This document shows positions 1 through 5,936 of a stretch of DNA of 6,513 nucleotides, piece after piece. Location of the stretch: contig JAENXP010000139.1 in assembly GCA_016649475.1 (NCBI GenBank), positions 1 to 6,513 on the forward strand. The letters are read 5' to 3'. This DNA comes from Burkholderiales bacterium (GTDB taxonomy: Bacteria > Pseudomonadota > Gammaproteobacteria > Burkholderiales > SG8-39). Positions within the stretch are counted from its first letter, which is position 1. Every line of letters starts with the position of its first letter. The translations under genes were made by a program, and so were the position numbers. Under the pieces are notes generated by a model that made no database searches, was not told the DNA's origin, and saw only the letters and a program-made list of their open reading frames with translations.

Positions 1-2
1 CT

Positions 3-404
3 CTAAGAAGGCGGGGCAGGGGCCACTCGCTGCCATAGGGCGCGGATCTGCTCTACCAGCAAATCCGGTTCAACCGGTTTGACTATCACCCCCAGCGCGC
101 CGCGGCGAAGCAAGTCCTGCATTACCTGCGCCTGCGTGTTTGCGGTGAAAAACACCAACGGCGTCGAGGCCGTTCCGGGCAGGCTGCGCAACGCATCCAT
201 CGTGGCAAGCCCGTCCATGCCAGGCATCATCATGTCGAGCAGTATCAGGTCCGGCGCATACGCACGGGCCGATTCCACTGCGTCGGCGCCGCTGGCGCAG
301 ACGTGCACGTCGTAGCCTCCGCCGATTTCCAAACTGAGGCGGGTAATGAGCTGGATATCGGGATCATCCTCCACCAGCAAGATTTTTTTCAGCGGGTTTC
401 TCAT
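3..404 (-). CDS. Stand-alone receiver (REC) domain response regulator
   Basis: This 133-residue protein is a complete CheY-like receiver domain with no output domain. The acidic pocket is E12/D13 (ILLVEDDPD), the phospho-acceptor is D57 (LLDMMMPGMDG), the switch threonine is T87 (FFTAN) and the conserved lysine is K109 (VKP). All catalytic positions are present, so it should accept phosphate. The reading frame is open further upstream, but that part lies inside the kinase gene and looks like out-of-frame noise. I chose the ATG at 404-402 because the receiver fold begins five residues later and because this ATG overlaps the kinase stop as ATGA. No clear Shine-Dalgarno is seen, which fits translational coupling to the kinase. 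The inferred role is phosphate acceptor for the kinase, acting by protein contact or passing phosphate to the nearby Hpt protein (Spo0F-like). The tail is short and proline-rich (APAPPS). Confidence 0.9.
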   Translation of the reverse strand: MRNPLKKILLVEDDPDIQLITRLSLEIGGGYDVHVCASGADAVESARAYAPDLILLDMMMPGMDGLATMDALRSLPGTASTPLVFFTANTQAQVMQDLLRRGALGVIVKPVEPDLLVEQIRALWQRVAPAPPS

Positions 405-2926
405 ACGCGCATTGTGCCGCGGTCTTTTCCGTTGTGCTGCGCGACCTGCGCAAGGGGCGGCAGGTCGAAATAAAAAGTGGTGCCCATGCCGGGCGCGCTC
501 ACGAAATCGATATTCCCGCCGAGCTTGTCGACGATCATCTTGCAGATGGCCAGGCCCAGACCGGTGCCGCCTCGCTGGCGCGAATTCGAGCTGTCGGCCT
601 GAGCAAATCGCTCGAACACGTGTGGCTTGAAATCGTCCGGAATTCCAGGACCAGGGTCGATGACGCTGACGCGAAACGCGCCGTGTGCACGCGCGAGGCG
701 CACTTCGATGCGTGAACCGCGCGGTGAGAACTTGGCGGCATTGGACAGCAAATTGGTCATCACCTGCATCAGCCGGTCGGAATTGGCGTTGACCCACGCT
801 GGCCCCTGGCTGTCCGCCAGCGCCAGGCTAACGCCGAATTGATCGGCATAGCCCTGGTTTGCCTGGATCGCGGTAGCCAGCAGTGCGCCGAGTTCCACCG
901 GTTCGAGCTGAATCTGCAGCGAGTCGGAATCGAGTTTTTCCACATCGAGGATGTCGTTGACCAGACGCGCCAGGCGCTGCGAATTGTCCCTGGCGACGCG
1001 GACCAGGGGCTCGACGTCCTTGCGCAGGCCCGTCATGCCCACAAGCAGGCCCAGCGCGCCGACGATGGAGGAAAGGGGGGTACGCAACTCGTGGCTGACC
1101 ACCCCGATGAATTCATTCTTCATGCGCTCGATTTCCTTGCGCGCCGAGATGTCGGCATTGGTCCCCGTCATGCGCAGCGCGCGGCCGGCCGCATCGCGCT
1201 TTACCACCCGGCCGTGGCTGAGCACCCATTTCCACGTGCCCGCGCGCGTTCTGACACGGTGTTCGATGTGGTACTCCGGGCGCGTGCCTTTCAGCGCATC
1301 TATAAACGCTGCAACGACGCGTTCGCCGTCCTCCGGATGGACGAGCTCGTACAAAGACCGGGCGTTGGTGATCATTTGCGCCGGCGGATCGCCCAGCATT
1401 TCGGCCCAGCCCTCGCTGACGTATATCTTGTCGCCGACGATGTTGGCATCCCAGATCGCCAGCCTCGATCCCTGCAGCGCCAGATCGAGGCGCTCATTCG
1501 CGCGGACGATTTCCTCCTGCTGTCGCGCGCGCGCGCTGATGTCGGCATGGGTGCCGATCATGCGCAGAGGCTTGCCCTCGGGGTCGCGGCTCACGACCAC
1601 GCCGCGGGTCAGGATCCACTTCCAGCTGCCGTCCTTGCACAGCATGCGGTATTCAGTTGAGTAGACCGGACTGTTGCCGTCGAGATATGCCTGTATTTCC
1701 GCCATAACGCGCGGCTTGTCCTCGGGATGAATCCGCTTTTCCCATTCGTCGCGCTGGTTTTCGAATTCGTCGTCTGAGTAACCCAGCATCTCCCGGTAGC
1801 GCTTTGAATACAGGACCTCGTTGGTCTGGATATTGCGGTCCCAGACGCCGTCTCCGGCGCCCTCGAGCGCGAATTTCCAGCGTTCCTCACTCGCGCGCAG
1901 CGCTTCCTCGGCGGCTTTGCGCTCGGATATGTCGATGAGCATCGCAAAAAATCCGGCGACGCGGCCCGAGCTGTCGAAATCCGGGATGAATGTGCCGGCA
2001 AGATAGTGCTCACGACCGTCGATCCCTTGCTGCGCGCGCTCGTATTCCACGCGGTTTCCCCGCAGCGCCTGTTCGATTTCAGACAGGATAGACGCATAGA
2101 CGGCGCTGCCCAGGACTGCGGCAAGGTGATGATTGTCGATGCGCTCGCCGGGCAGATCCAGCCACTCTTCGACGGCATAGTTGTGGAACAGCATGCGGTG
2201 CGCGCTGTCGACGTAACCGATCATCGCCGGTACCGAACCGGTGACCAGACGATACTGCTTCTCGCGTTCGCGCAGCTTAGCCTCGGCCTGGATCCGTTCC
2301 ACGCGCTGTCGATTGATCACCACTGCAGCGAATATCGCCAGAACGACCGTCAGCAAGCCGCTCCAGAGCGTAACCTCGCCGAGCTGGCGCATGCGCGCCG
2401 CGATGCGCTCATGGCGCGCGCTTTCCAGCATTTGTTCCCGCTGTCGCATCGCTTCTGACAGCCGTTCGAATTCGTGCTCGCTGTCGCGGTAGGCGTTGCT
2501 GGAGATGAACGTCAGCGCTGCCTTCACGCCCTGCCGTTGCAGCAGGCGCGCAACCTCGGCCTCCAGGCCGGCCATGCGCGTCGCAACAGTTTCAAGGTCA
2601 GCCACATGGCGTGACTGTTCCGGGTCATCGGCGACTATCCGCGGCAGCTGCGCGATGCTGTTCCCGCGGCTGGCCTCTGCTTCGCGCAGGCGCTCCCGGT
2701 CTTGGTCTGACAGGCTCACGAGGTAAGTCAGGGTGGCCGCTTCCACCGCTTCCCTGCTGCCGGCCAGTTCCTCGAGTTTGGCGAGGACCAGCTGGCCTTT
2801 CGCCTTGGCACCGGTCTGCGCCGCCTGCTCGGTCACGCTGATCTGGTAGGCGCCGCCGAGCGTGACCAGCATGGCGATGGTCGTGGCCAGAACCAGGTAT
2901 ATGCCAAATTTGAATGAAAATTTCAT
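401..2926 (-). CDS. Membrane sensor histidine kinase, CHASE3-like sensor plus three PAS domains
   Basis: An 841-residue inner-membrane histidine kinase. The domains in order are: transmembrane helix at about 8-27; a helical periplasmic region at 29-186 that resembles CHASE3 (TLTYLVSLSD, the DDPEQ...LETV stretch, then a long amphipathic helix); second transmembrane helix at about 187-204; PAS 1 at about 222-337; PAS 2 at about 344-467; PAS 3 at about 474-597; HisKA with phospho-accepting H612 in SHELRTP; HATPase_c with N-box N725/N729, G1 DPGPGIP (757-763) and G2 GGTGLGLAI (786-794). All catalytic motifs are intact. There is no HAMP domain: the second helix leads through a short charged linker directly into PAS 1. 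It is not a hybrid kinase, because its receiver is the separate downstream gene, joined by an ATGA overlap. The ATG at 2926 gives a sensible start just before the first helix, although the ribosome-binding site is weak. The signal sensed is unknown; no cofactor-binding signature is evident in the PAS domains. Confidence 0.93.
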   Translation of the reverse strand: MKFSFKFGIYLVLATTIAMLVTLGGAYQISVTEQAAQTGAKAKGQLVLAKLEELAGSREAVEAATLTYLVSLSDQDRERLREAEASRGNSIAQLPRIVADDPEQSRHVADLETVATRMAGLEAEVARLLQRQGVKAALTFISSNAYRDSEHEFERLSEAMRQREQMLESARHERIAARMRQLGEVTLWSGLLTVVLAIFAAVVINRQRVERIQAEAKLREREKQYRLVTGSVPAMIGYVDSAHRMLFHNYAVEEWLDLPGERIDNHHLAAVLGSAVYASILSEIEQALRGNRVEYERAQQGIDGREHYLAGTFIPDFDSSGRVAGFFAMLIDISERKAAEEALRASEERWKFALEGAGDGVWDRNIQTNEVLYSKRYREMLGYSDDEFENQRDEWEKRIHPEDKPRVMAEIQAYLDGNSPVYSTEYRMLCKDGSWKWILTRGVVVSRDPEGKPLRMIGTHADISARARQQEEIVRANERLDLALQGSRLAIWDANIVGDKIYVSEGWAEMLGDPPAQMITNARSLYELVHPEDGERVVAAFIDALKGTRPEYHIEHRVRTRAGTWKWVLSHGRVVKRDAAGRALRMTGTNADISARKEIERMKNEFIGVVSHELRTPLSSIVGALGLLVGMTGLRKDVEPLVRVARDNSQRLARLVNDILDVEKLDSDSLQIQLEPVELGALLATAIQANQGYADQFGVSLALADSQGPAWVNANSDRLMQVMTNLLSNAAKFSPRGSRIEVRLARAHGAFRVSVIDPGPGIPDDFKPHVFERFAQADSSNSRQRGGTGLGLAICKMIVDKLGGNIDFVSAPGMGTTFYFDLPPLAQVAQHNGKDRGTMRV

Positions 2927-3023
2927 GGCCGGGGAAGCATCGTACTTTTTGCGTGCAGCGTCAAATAACGAGCTGGTCGGGCTGGCGGCCGCGGCTGTCT
3001 GCTAGAATGGCGCGAGGAGGCGT
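2927..3023. promoter_or_regulatory. Divergent intergenic spacer between kinase and Hpt genes
   Basis: This 97 bp spacer is the only non-coding DNA between the two divergent gene pairs, so it is the natural place for both promoters and for any shared operator. No convincing sigma-70 promoter can be read. On the minus strand there is a TTGACG box (2964-2959), but a 17 nt spacer puts the -10 at GATGCT and the transcript start almost on the kinase ATG. On the plus strand TAGAAT (3003-3008) resembles a -10 box, but it lacks a matching -35 and would leave a leader of about 9 nt. The segment 2940-2970 is less GC-rich than its surroundings. Function is inferred from position. Confidence 0.4.
3015..3020 (+). 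promoter_or_regulatory. Ribosome binding site of the Hpt gene
   Basis: A full AGGAGG sits 3 nt before the ATG at 3024. The spacing is tight, but it is the strongest Shine-Dalgarno in the window. With the in-frame TAG at 3003-3005, it fixes the Hpt start. Confidence 0.7.
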
Positions 3024-3335
3024 ATGCTCGACAAAAACATTATCGCTGTGGACGCGCAGATCGCCGCGCTGGTGCCGCGTTTTCTCGGCAATCGGGCCGC
3101 CGATGTCGACAAGATTCGCGCGGCGCTGGCTGGCGCCGATTTTGAAGCCGTACGCGTTGCTGCGCACGGGATGAAGGGGTCGGGCGGCGGCTACGGTTTT
3201 CCCGAAATATCGAGGCTGGGCGCGGCGATGGAGGAGGGTGCGCTGCGGCGGGACGCGGCAGCGATAAGCGCGCTGGTGACGAGCCTAGAGACATATCTGG
3301 CGAGTATCGAAATCAGGGCTGAGGGCGGGGAATAA
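3024..3335 (+). CDS. Single-domain histidine phosphotransfer (Hpt) protein
   Basis: A 103-residue, mostly helical, soluble protein that is just one Hpt domain. The phospho-accepting histidine is H48 in AHGMKGSGGGYGF, which fits the HxxKG(S)xxxxG pattern of Hpt domains (K51, S53, G58). It is followed by the usual second helix, PEISRLGAAMEEGA. Hpt proteins have no enzymatic activity of their own; they shuttle phosphate between aspartates of two receiver domains. The start is secure: an in-frame TAG lies 21 nt upstream and AGGAGG lies just before the ATG. It is followed 39 nt later by the OmpR-type regulator on the same strand, so the two probably share a transcript. By context it is likely to link the divergently encoded receiver to that regulator. 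Partner choice is inference; partners elsewhere in the genome are equally possible. Confidence 0.88.
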   Translation: MLDKNIIAVDAQIAALVPRFLGNRAADVDKIRAALAGADFEAVRVAAHGMKGSGGGYGFPEISRLGAAMEEGALRRDAAAISALVTSLETYLASIEIRAEGGE

Positions 3336-3374
3336 TCGACCATCAGTCGTAATCGCCCGGGAGTTGACAGAACT

Positions 3375-4076
3375 ATGCGTATTGCCTTGCTGGAGGACGA
3401 GCAAGATCAGGCAGACCTCGTATGCGCTTGGCTGCACGCCGCCGGCCACAGCTGCCATGTCTATACGCTGGGCAGAGACCTGGTGCGCGAGGCGCAGCGC
3501 GAAACCTTCGACCTGTTCCTGCTCGACTGGGAAGTGCCGGGCATGTCCGGCGCGGAAGTGCTGGTCTGGATCAGGGCCAACATCGCCGAGCGGGTACCGG
3601 TGCTGTTCGTCACCGCGCGTCAACGCGAGCAGGACATTGTGCACGCCCTGTCCAGCGGCGCCGATGACTATATGACCAAACCCCTGGGCAAGCTCGAACT
3701 GCTAGCGCGCATAGACGCATTGGGTCGGCGCGCGCAGGCGAGCCAGCGCGTGGACGAGGACGTGCTCGAATTCGGGCAGCTGAGTGTGGATTGTCGCAGC
3801 CGCCAGATCAAATTAGGGGGCACCGAGGTGGCAATGACGCAAAAGGACTACGAACTGGCTTTATTCCTGCTGCGCAACGTCGGCCGCCTGCTGTCGCGCG
3901 GCTACATCCTGGAGGCGGTCTGGGGACAGTCGGCCGAAATCAACACGCGCACCGTCGACACGCATGTCAGCCGCATCCGCGGCAAGCTGCAGCTCAAGCC
4001 GGAAAACGGATGGCGCCTGTCCGCGGTCTATCAGCATGGCTATCGGCTCGAGCGGGTCGCGGCGGACGCGCGGTAG
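3375..4076 (+). CDS. OmpR/PhoB-family DNA-binding response regulator
   Basis: A 233-residue two-domain regulator. The receiver domain spans about 1-118, with acidic residues E7/D8/E9 (LLEDEQ), phospho-acceptor D51 (LLDWEVPGMSG), T80 (FVTAR) and K102 (TKPLG). The winged-helix DNA-binding domain spans about 130-227, with the typical MTQKDYELALFLL start, LSRGYILEAVWG and the recognition-helix region RTVDTHVSRIRGKL; it ends in the wing YQHGYRL. All key residues are present, so it should be a phosphorylation-controlled transcription factor. The start at ATG 3375 places the receiver's first strand at residue 2; GGGAG at 3359-3363 is a plausible ribosome-binding site 11 nt upstream. It probably forms an operon with the Hpt gene. 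No dedicated kinase lies on the same strand next to it, so its phosphate donor is probably the Hpt protein or the divergent kinase. Its target promoters are unknown. Confidence 0.93.
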   Translation: MRIALLEDEQDQADLVCAWLHAAGHSCHVYTLGRDLVREAQRETFDLFLLDWEVPGMSGAEVLVWIRANIAERVPVLFVTARQREQDIVHALSSGADDYMTKPLGKLELLARIDALGRRAQASQRVDEDVLEFGQLSVDCRSRQIKLGGTEVAMTQKDYELALFLLRNVGRLLSRGYILEAVWGQSAEINTRTVDTHVSRIRGKLQLKPENGWRLSAVYQHGYRLERVAADAR

Positions 4077-4098
4077 AAACTGATGAATCCGCACCACG

Positions 4099-4110
4099 CC
4101 GGCTAGCCGG
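4099..4110. repeat. Perfect 12 bp palindrome CCGGCTAGCCGG
   Basis: A perfect 12 bp inverted repeat in the 42 bp gap between the OmpR-type regulator and the PP0621-family gene, 8 nt before the latter's start codon. It could be an operator half, or a small RNA hairpin affecting translation of the next gene. It lacks a T-run, so it is not a standard intrinsic terminator. It may also be chance in GC-rich DNA. Confidence 0.3.
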
Positions 4111-4118
4111 GACAAATC

Positions 4119-4334
4119 TTGGGCAAATATCTGCTGCTGATTTTCGTGATCGTGGCCGTATGGTGGCTGGCGAAGGGTTTCCGGCGCAAAGACGCGGGGG
4201 GCGAGGCGCCCGCCGCCGCGCCCGAGCAGATGGTCAATTGCGGTCATTGCGGCGTGTATCTTCCGCAGAGCGAAGCCATCCGCGAAGGCGACAGGTTCTT
4301 TTGCTGCAACGAGCACCGCCGCCTGGCGGATTAG
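4119..4334 (+). CDS. PP0621-family small membrane-anchored Cys-rich protein
   Basis: A 71-residue protein that I recognise as PP0621-like, a small uncharacterised family often found just upstream of pilS in betaproteobacteria (recalled knowledge, not searched here). It has one N-terminal hydrophobic helix at about 4-18 (YLLLIFVIVAVWWLA), a basic stop-transfer (KGFRRK), an Ala/Pro-rich linker, then a C-terminal domain with C41, H43, C44 and later C62, C63, H66 (CGHC...CCNEH). The Cys/His arrangement looks like a small zinc-ribbon or treble-clef site, probably cytoplasmic. The start codon is TTG at 4119-4121, chosen because the resulting MGKYLLL is a natural family start; GGGA at 4109-4112 is a weak ribosome-binding site. 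It ends 12 nt before pilS, so it is probably co-transcribed with it. Function is unknown; a link to PilS or type IV pilus control is guessed from position. Confidence 0.8.
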   Translation: MGKYLLLIFVIVAVWWLAKGFRRKDAGGEAPAAAPEQMVNCGHCGVYLPQSEAIREGDRFFCCNEHRRLAD

Positions 4335-4346
4335 CGTCGACGAATA

Positions 4347-5936
4347 ATGGCTAGCTCGCGATTTGCAGCCGACACGCAGCCGGATTCGTTCTGGGTTTCG
4401 CTGCGCTTTTTCAACATTTACCGACTGCTGCTTGCCGCGGTATTCCTCGCCTCGGTCCTGATGCTGGGCGACGACCTCAATTTCGGCAGTCACAACCTCC
4501 GGCTGTTCAAGTACGTCAGCGCCGCCTATCTGCTGCTGGCAGTGGCGTTTCAGGTGTATCTGGAAAGAGTCCGGCGCCATTTCAACATCCAGCTGACCGT
4601 ACACGTAATTACGGACATCGTCGCAACGGTGCTGCTGATGAATGCCAGCGACGGCTTCAAGAGCGGCCTCGGCGTGATGCTGTTGATCTCGCTCGCGGCG
4701 GCGGCGCTGGTGAGCCGAGGCGCCCTGACGCTGTTTTACGCCGCGCTCGCCTCCATCGCAATTCTGCTAGAGCAGACTTACTGGGTCCTGAAATTCGATC
4801 ACAGCGAAGCCAATTACGTGCAACCCGGGCTGCTGGCGATTGGCTATTTCGCCACGGCGCTGATCACCAACCAACTGGCGCAGCGCGTAATCCGCCAGGA
4901 GCGGGTGATGCGCCAGCGCTCGGTCGACCTGAGCAACCAGCTGCGCATCAGCCAGCTGGTGATTCAGGACATGCAGGATGCGGTGATGGTAATTGACGGC
5001 AACGGTCTGGTGCGCCAGCACAATCCGCAGGTGTCGCTGCTGCTTGGCTGGCAGGCGCCGGAGCTCGATCAGATCGAAAATCATTCCCCAGAGATCGCGC
5101 GCGCGCTGGCGCACTGGCGCGACGTCGGGGGCGGCGCGGGTGAAACCCTGCTTCTGCCCGGAAGCGGCAAGCTGGTGCGCGCGCGCTTTGTCGAGGCAGG
5201 AGCGGAGGGCGGCAGTATCACTCTGGTTTTCCTCGAGGACCTGTCGCGGCTGCAGGAGCAGGCGCAGCAACTCAAGCTGGCGGCGTTGGGGCGGCTCACC
5301 GCCAATATCGCGCACGAAATACGCAATCCGCTTTCCGCGATCAGCCATGCGAGCGAACTGCTCTTGGAGGAGCAGCGCGGGCCCTCGCAGGAACGCTTGC
5401 TGCACATCATTCAGGATAACTCGAAACGCCTGGATCGCATGGTGCGCGACGTGCTCGAACTGACGCGGCGCGACCGGGTACATCCGGAAGCCATTCGCCT
5501 GGGGACTTTTCTGCCTTCCTTCATCGACGAGTTTGCGCAAAGCGAGCGCATCCCTGCATCAAGTTTCTTGCTGCAGGTGCATCAGGCGAGCGAAATCATA
5601 TTCGACCGGGTGCACCTGCAGCAGGTGCTGTGGAACCTGCTACGCAATGCGTGGCGCCACTCGCGCCAGGGCGAGGCGAGCGTGCGCGTGGTGGTTAAGC
5701 GCAGGGCGAATCGGGTAGAATTGGACGTGATCGACGACGGCGAGGGCGTACCTACGAATCTGCGGCAGCAATTGTTCGAACCCTTCTTCACTACCTATAG
5801 CGGCGGCACCGGCCTTGGCCTGTACATCGCGCGAGAGATGTGCGCCGCAAATTCAGCCATTCTCGAGTATGTCGGATCGCCGGCGGACTCTACCGGCGCG
5901 GATTTTCGCGTCCTGTGCGGGAGCAAGCCGGTATGA
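4347..5936 (+). CDS. pilS: PilS-type sensor histidine kinase (type IV pilus control)
   Basis: A 529-residue histidine kinase. The N-terminal third is hydrophobic, with about six predicted membrane helices (near 22-40, 53-72, 84-100, 107-122, 127-142, 160-178) and little periplasmic sequence, as in PilS. A cytoplasmic PAS domain follows at about 200-300 (MQDAVMVIDGNGLVRQHNP). The HisKA domain has phospho-accepting H323 in AHEIRNPLSA, and HATPase_c has N-box N430/N434, G1 DDGEGVP (463-469) and G2 GGTGLGLYI (486-494). The stretch FEPFFTTYSGGTGLGLYIA is typical of the NtrB/PilS kinase class that partners sigma-54 activators. In known systems PilS monitors the membrane pool of major pilin and controls PilR phosphorylation. 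The identity is strengthened by the PP0621-like gene before it and the PilR-type gene after it. The ATG at 4347 has no clear Shine-Dalgarno, so translation may depend on the gene ending 12 nt upstream. Confidence 0.92.
   Translation: MASSRFAADTQPDSFWVSLRFFNIYRLLLAAVFLASVLMLGDDLNFGSHNLRLFKYVSAAYLLLAVAFQVYLERVRRHFNIQLTVHVITDIVATVLLMNASDGFKSGLGVMLLISLAAAALVSRGALTLFYAALASIAILLEQTYWVLKFDHSEANYVQPGLLAIGYFATALITNQLAQRVIRQERVMRQRSVDLSNQLRISQLVIQDMQDAVMVIDGNGLVRQHNPQVSLLLGWQAPELDQIENHSPEIARALAHWRDVGGGAGETLLLPGSGKLVRARFVEAGAEGGSITLVFLEDLSRLQEQAQQLKLAALGRLTANIAHEIRNPLSAISHASELLLEEQRGPSQERLLHIIQDNSKRLDRMVRDVLELTRRDRVHPEAIRLGTFLPSFIDEFAQSERIPASSFLLQVHQASEIIFDRVHLQQVLWNLLRNAWRHSRQGEASVRVVVKRRANRVELDVIDDGEGVPTNLRQQLFEPFFTTYSGGTGLGLYIAREMCAANSAILEYVGSPADSTGADFRVLCGSKPV

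Noticed and set aside
405..797. N-terminal extension of the receiver protein (ATG at 797)
   Set aside because: The extra 131 residues overlap the kinase HATPase domain in another frame and look like Arg-rich noise; the ATGA overlap gives a natural start at 404.
839..1660. Long plus-strand open frame (273 codons) opposite the kinase gene
   Set aside because: It lies antisense to the well-supported PAS/HisKA coding sequence, has no recognisable domain and a biased Arg/Ala/His composition, as expected for a shadow frame in GC-rich DNA.
3003..3008. TAGAAT as a -10 box for the Hpt gene
   Set aside because: There is no -35 partner at 16-18 nt, and the implied transcript start would fall within the Shine-Dalgarno. 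It is mentioned only as a weak possibility in the spacer entry.
3364..3369. Perfect TTGACA just before the OmpR-type regulator, as a -35 box
   Set aside because: No -10 box lies 16-18 nt downstream, and any transcript would begin inside the coding region, after the start codon.
4099..4118. Intrinsic terminator after the OmpR-type regulator
   Set aside because: The palindrome has no following run of T residues, only ACAAATCTT, and the stem is short.
3861..4604. Minus-strand open frame (247 codons) spanning the end of the OmpR-type regulator, the PP0621-like gene and the start of pilS
   Set aside because: It crosses three supported genes on the other strand and shows no family features.
4767..5540. 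Long minus-strand open frame (257 codons) opposite pilS
   Set aside because: It is antisense to intact PilS coding sequence; composition rich in Arg, Gln and Leu with no motif. It is a shadow of codon bias.
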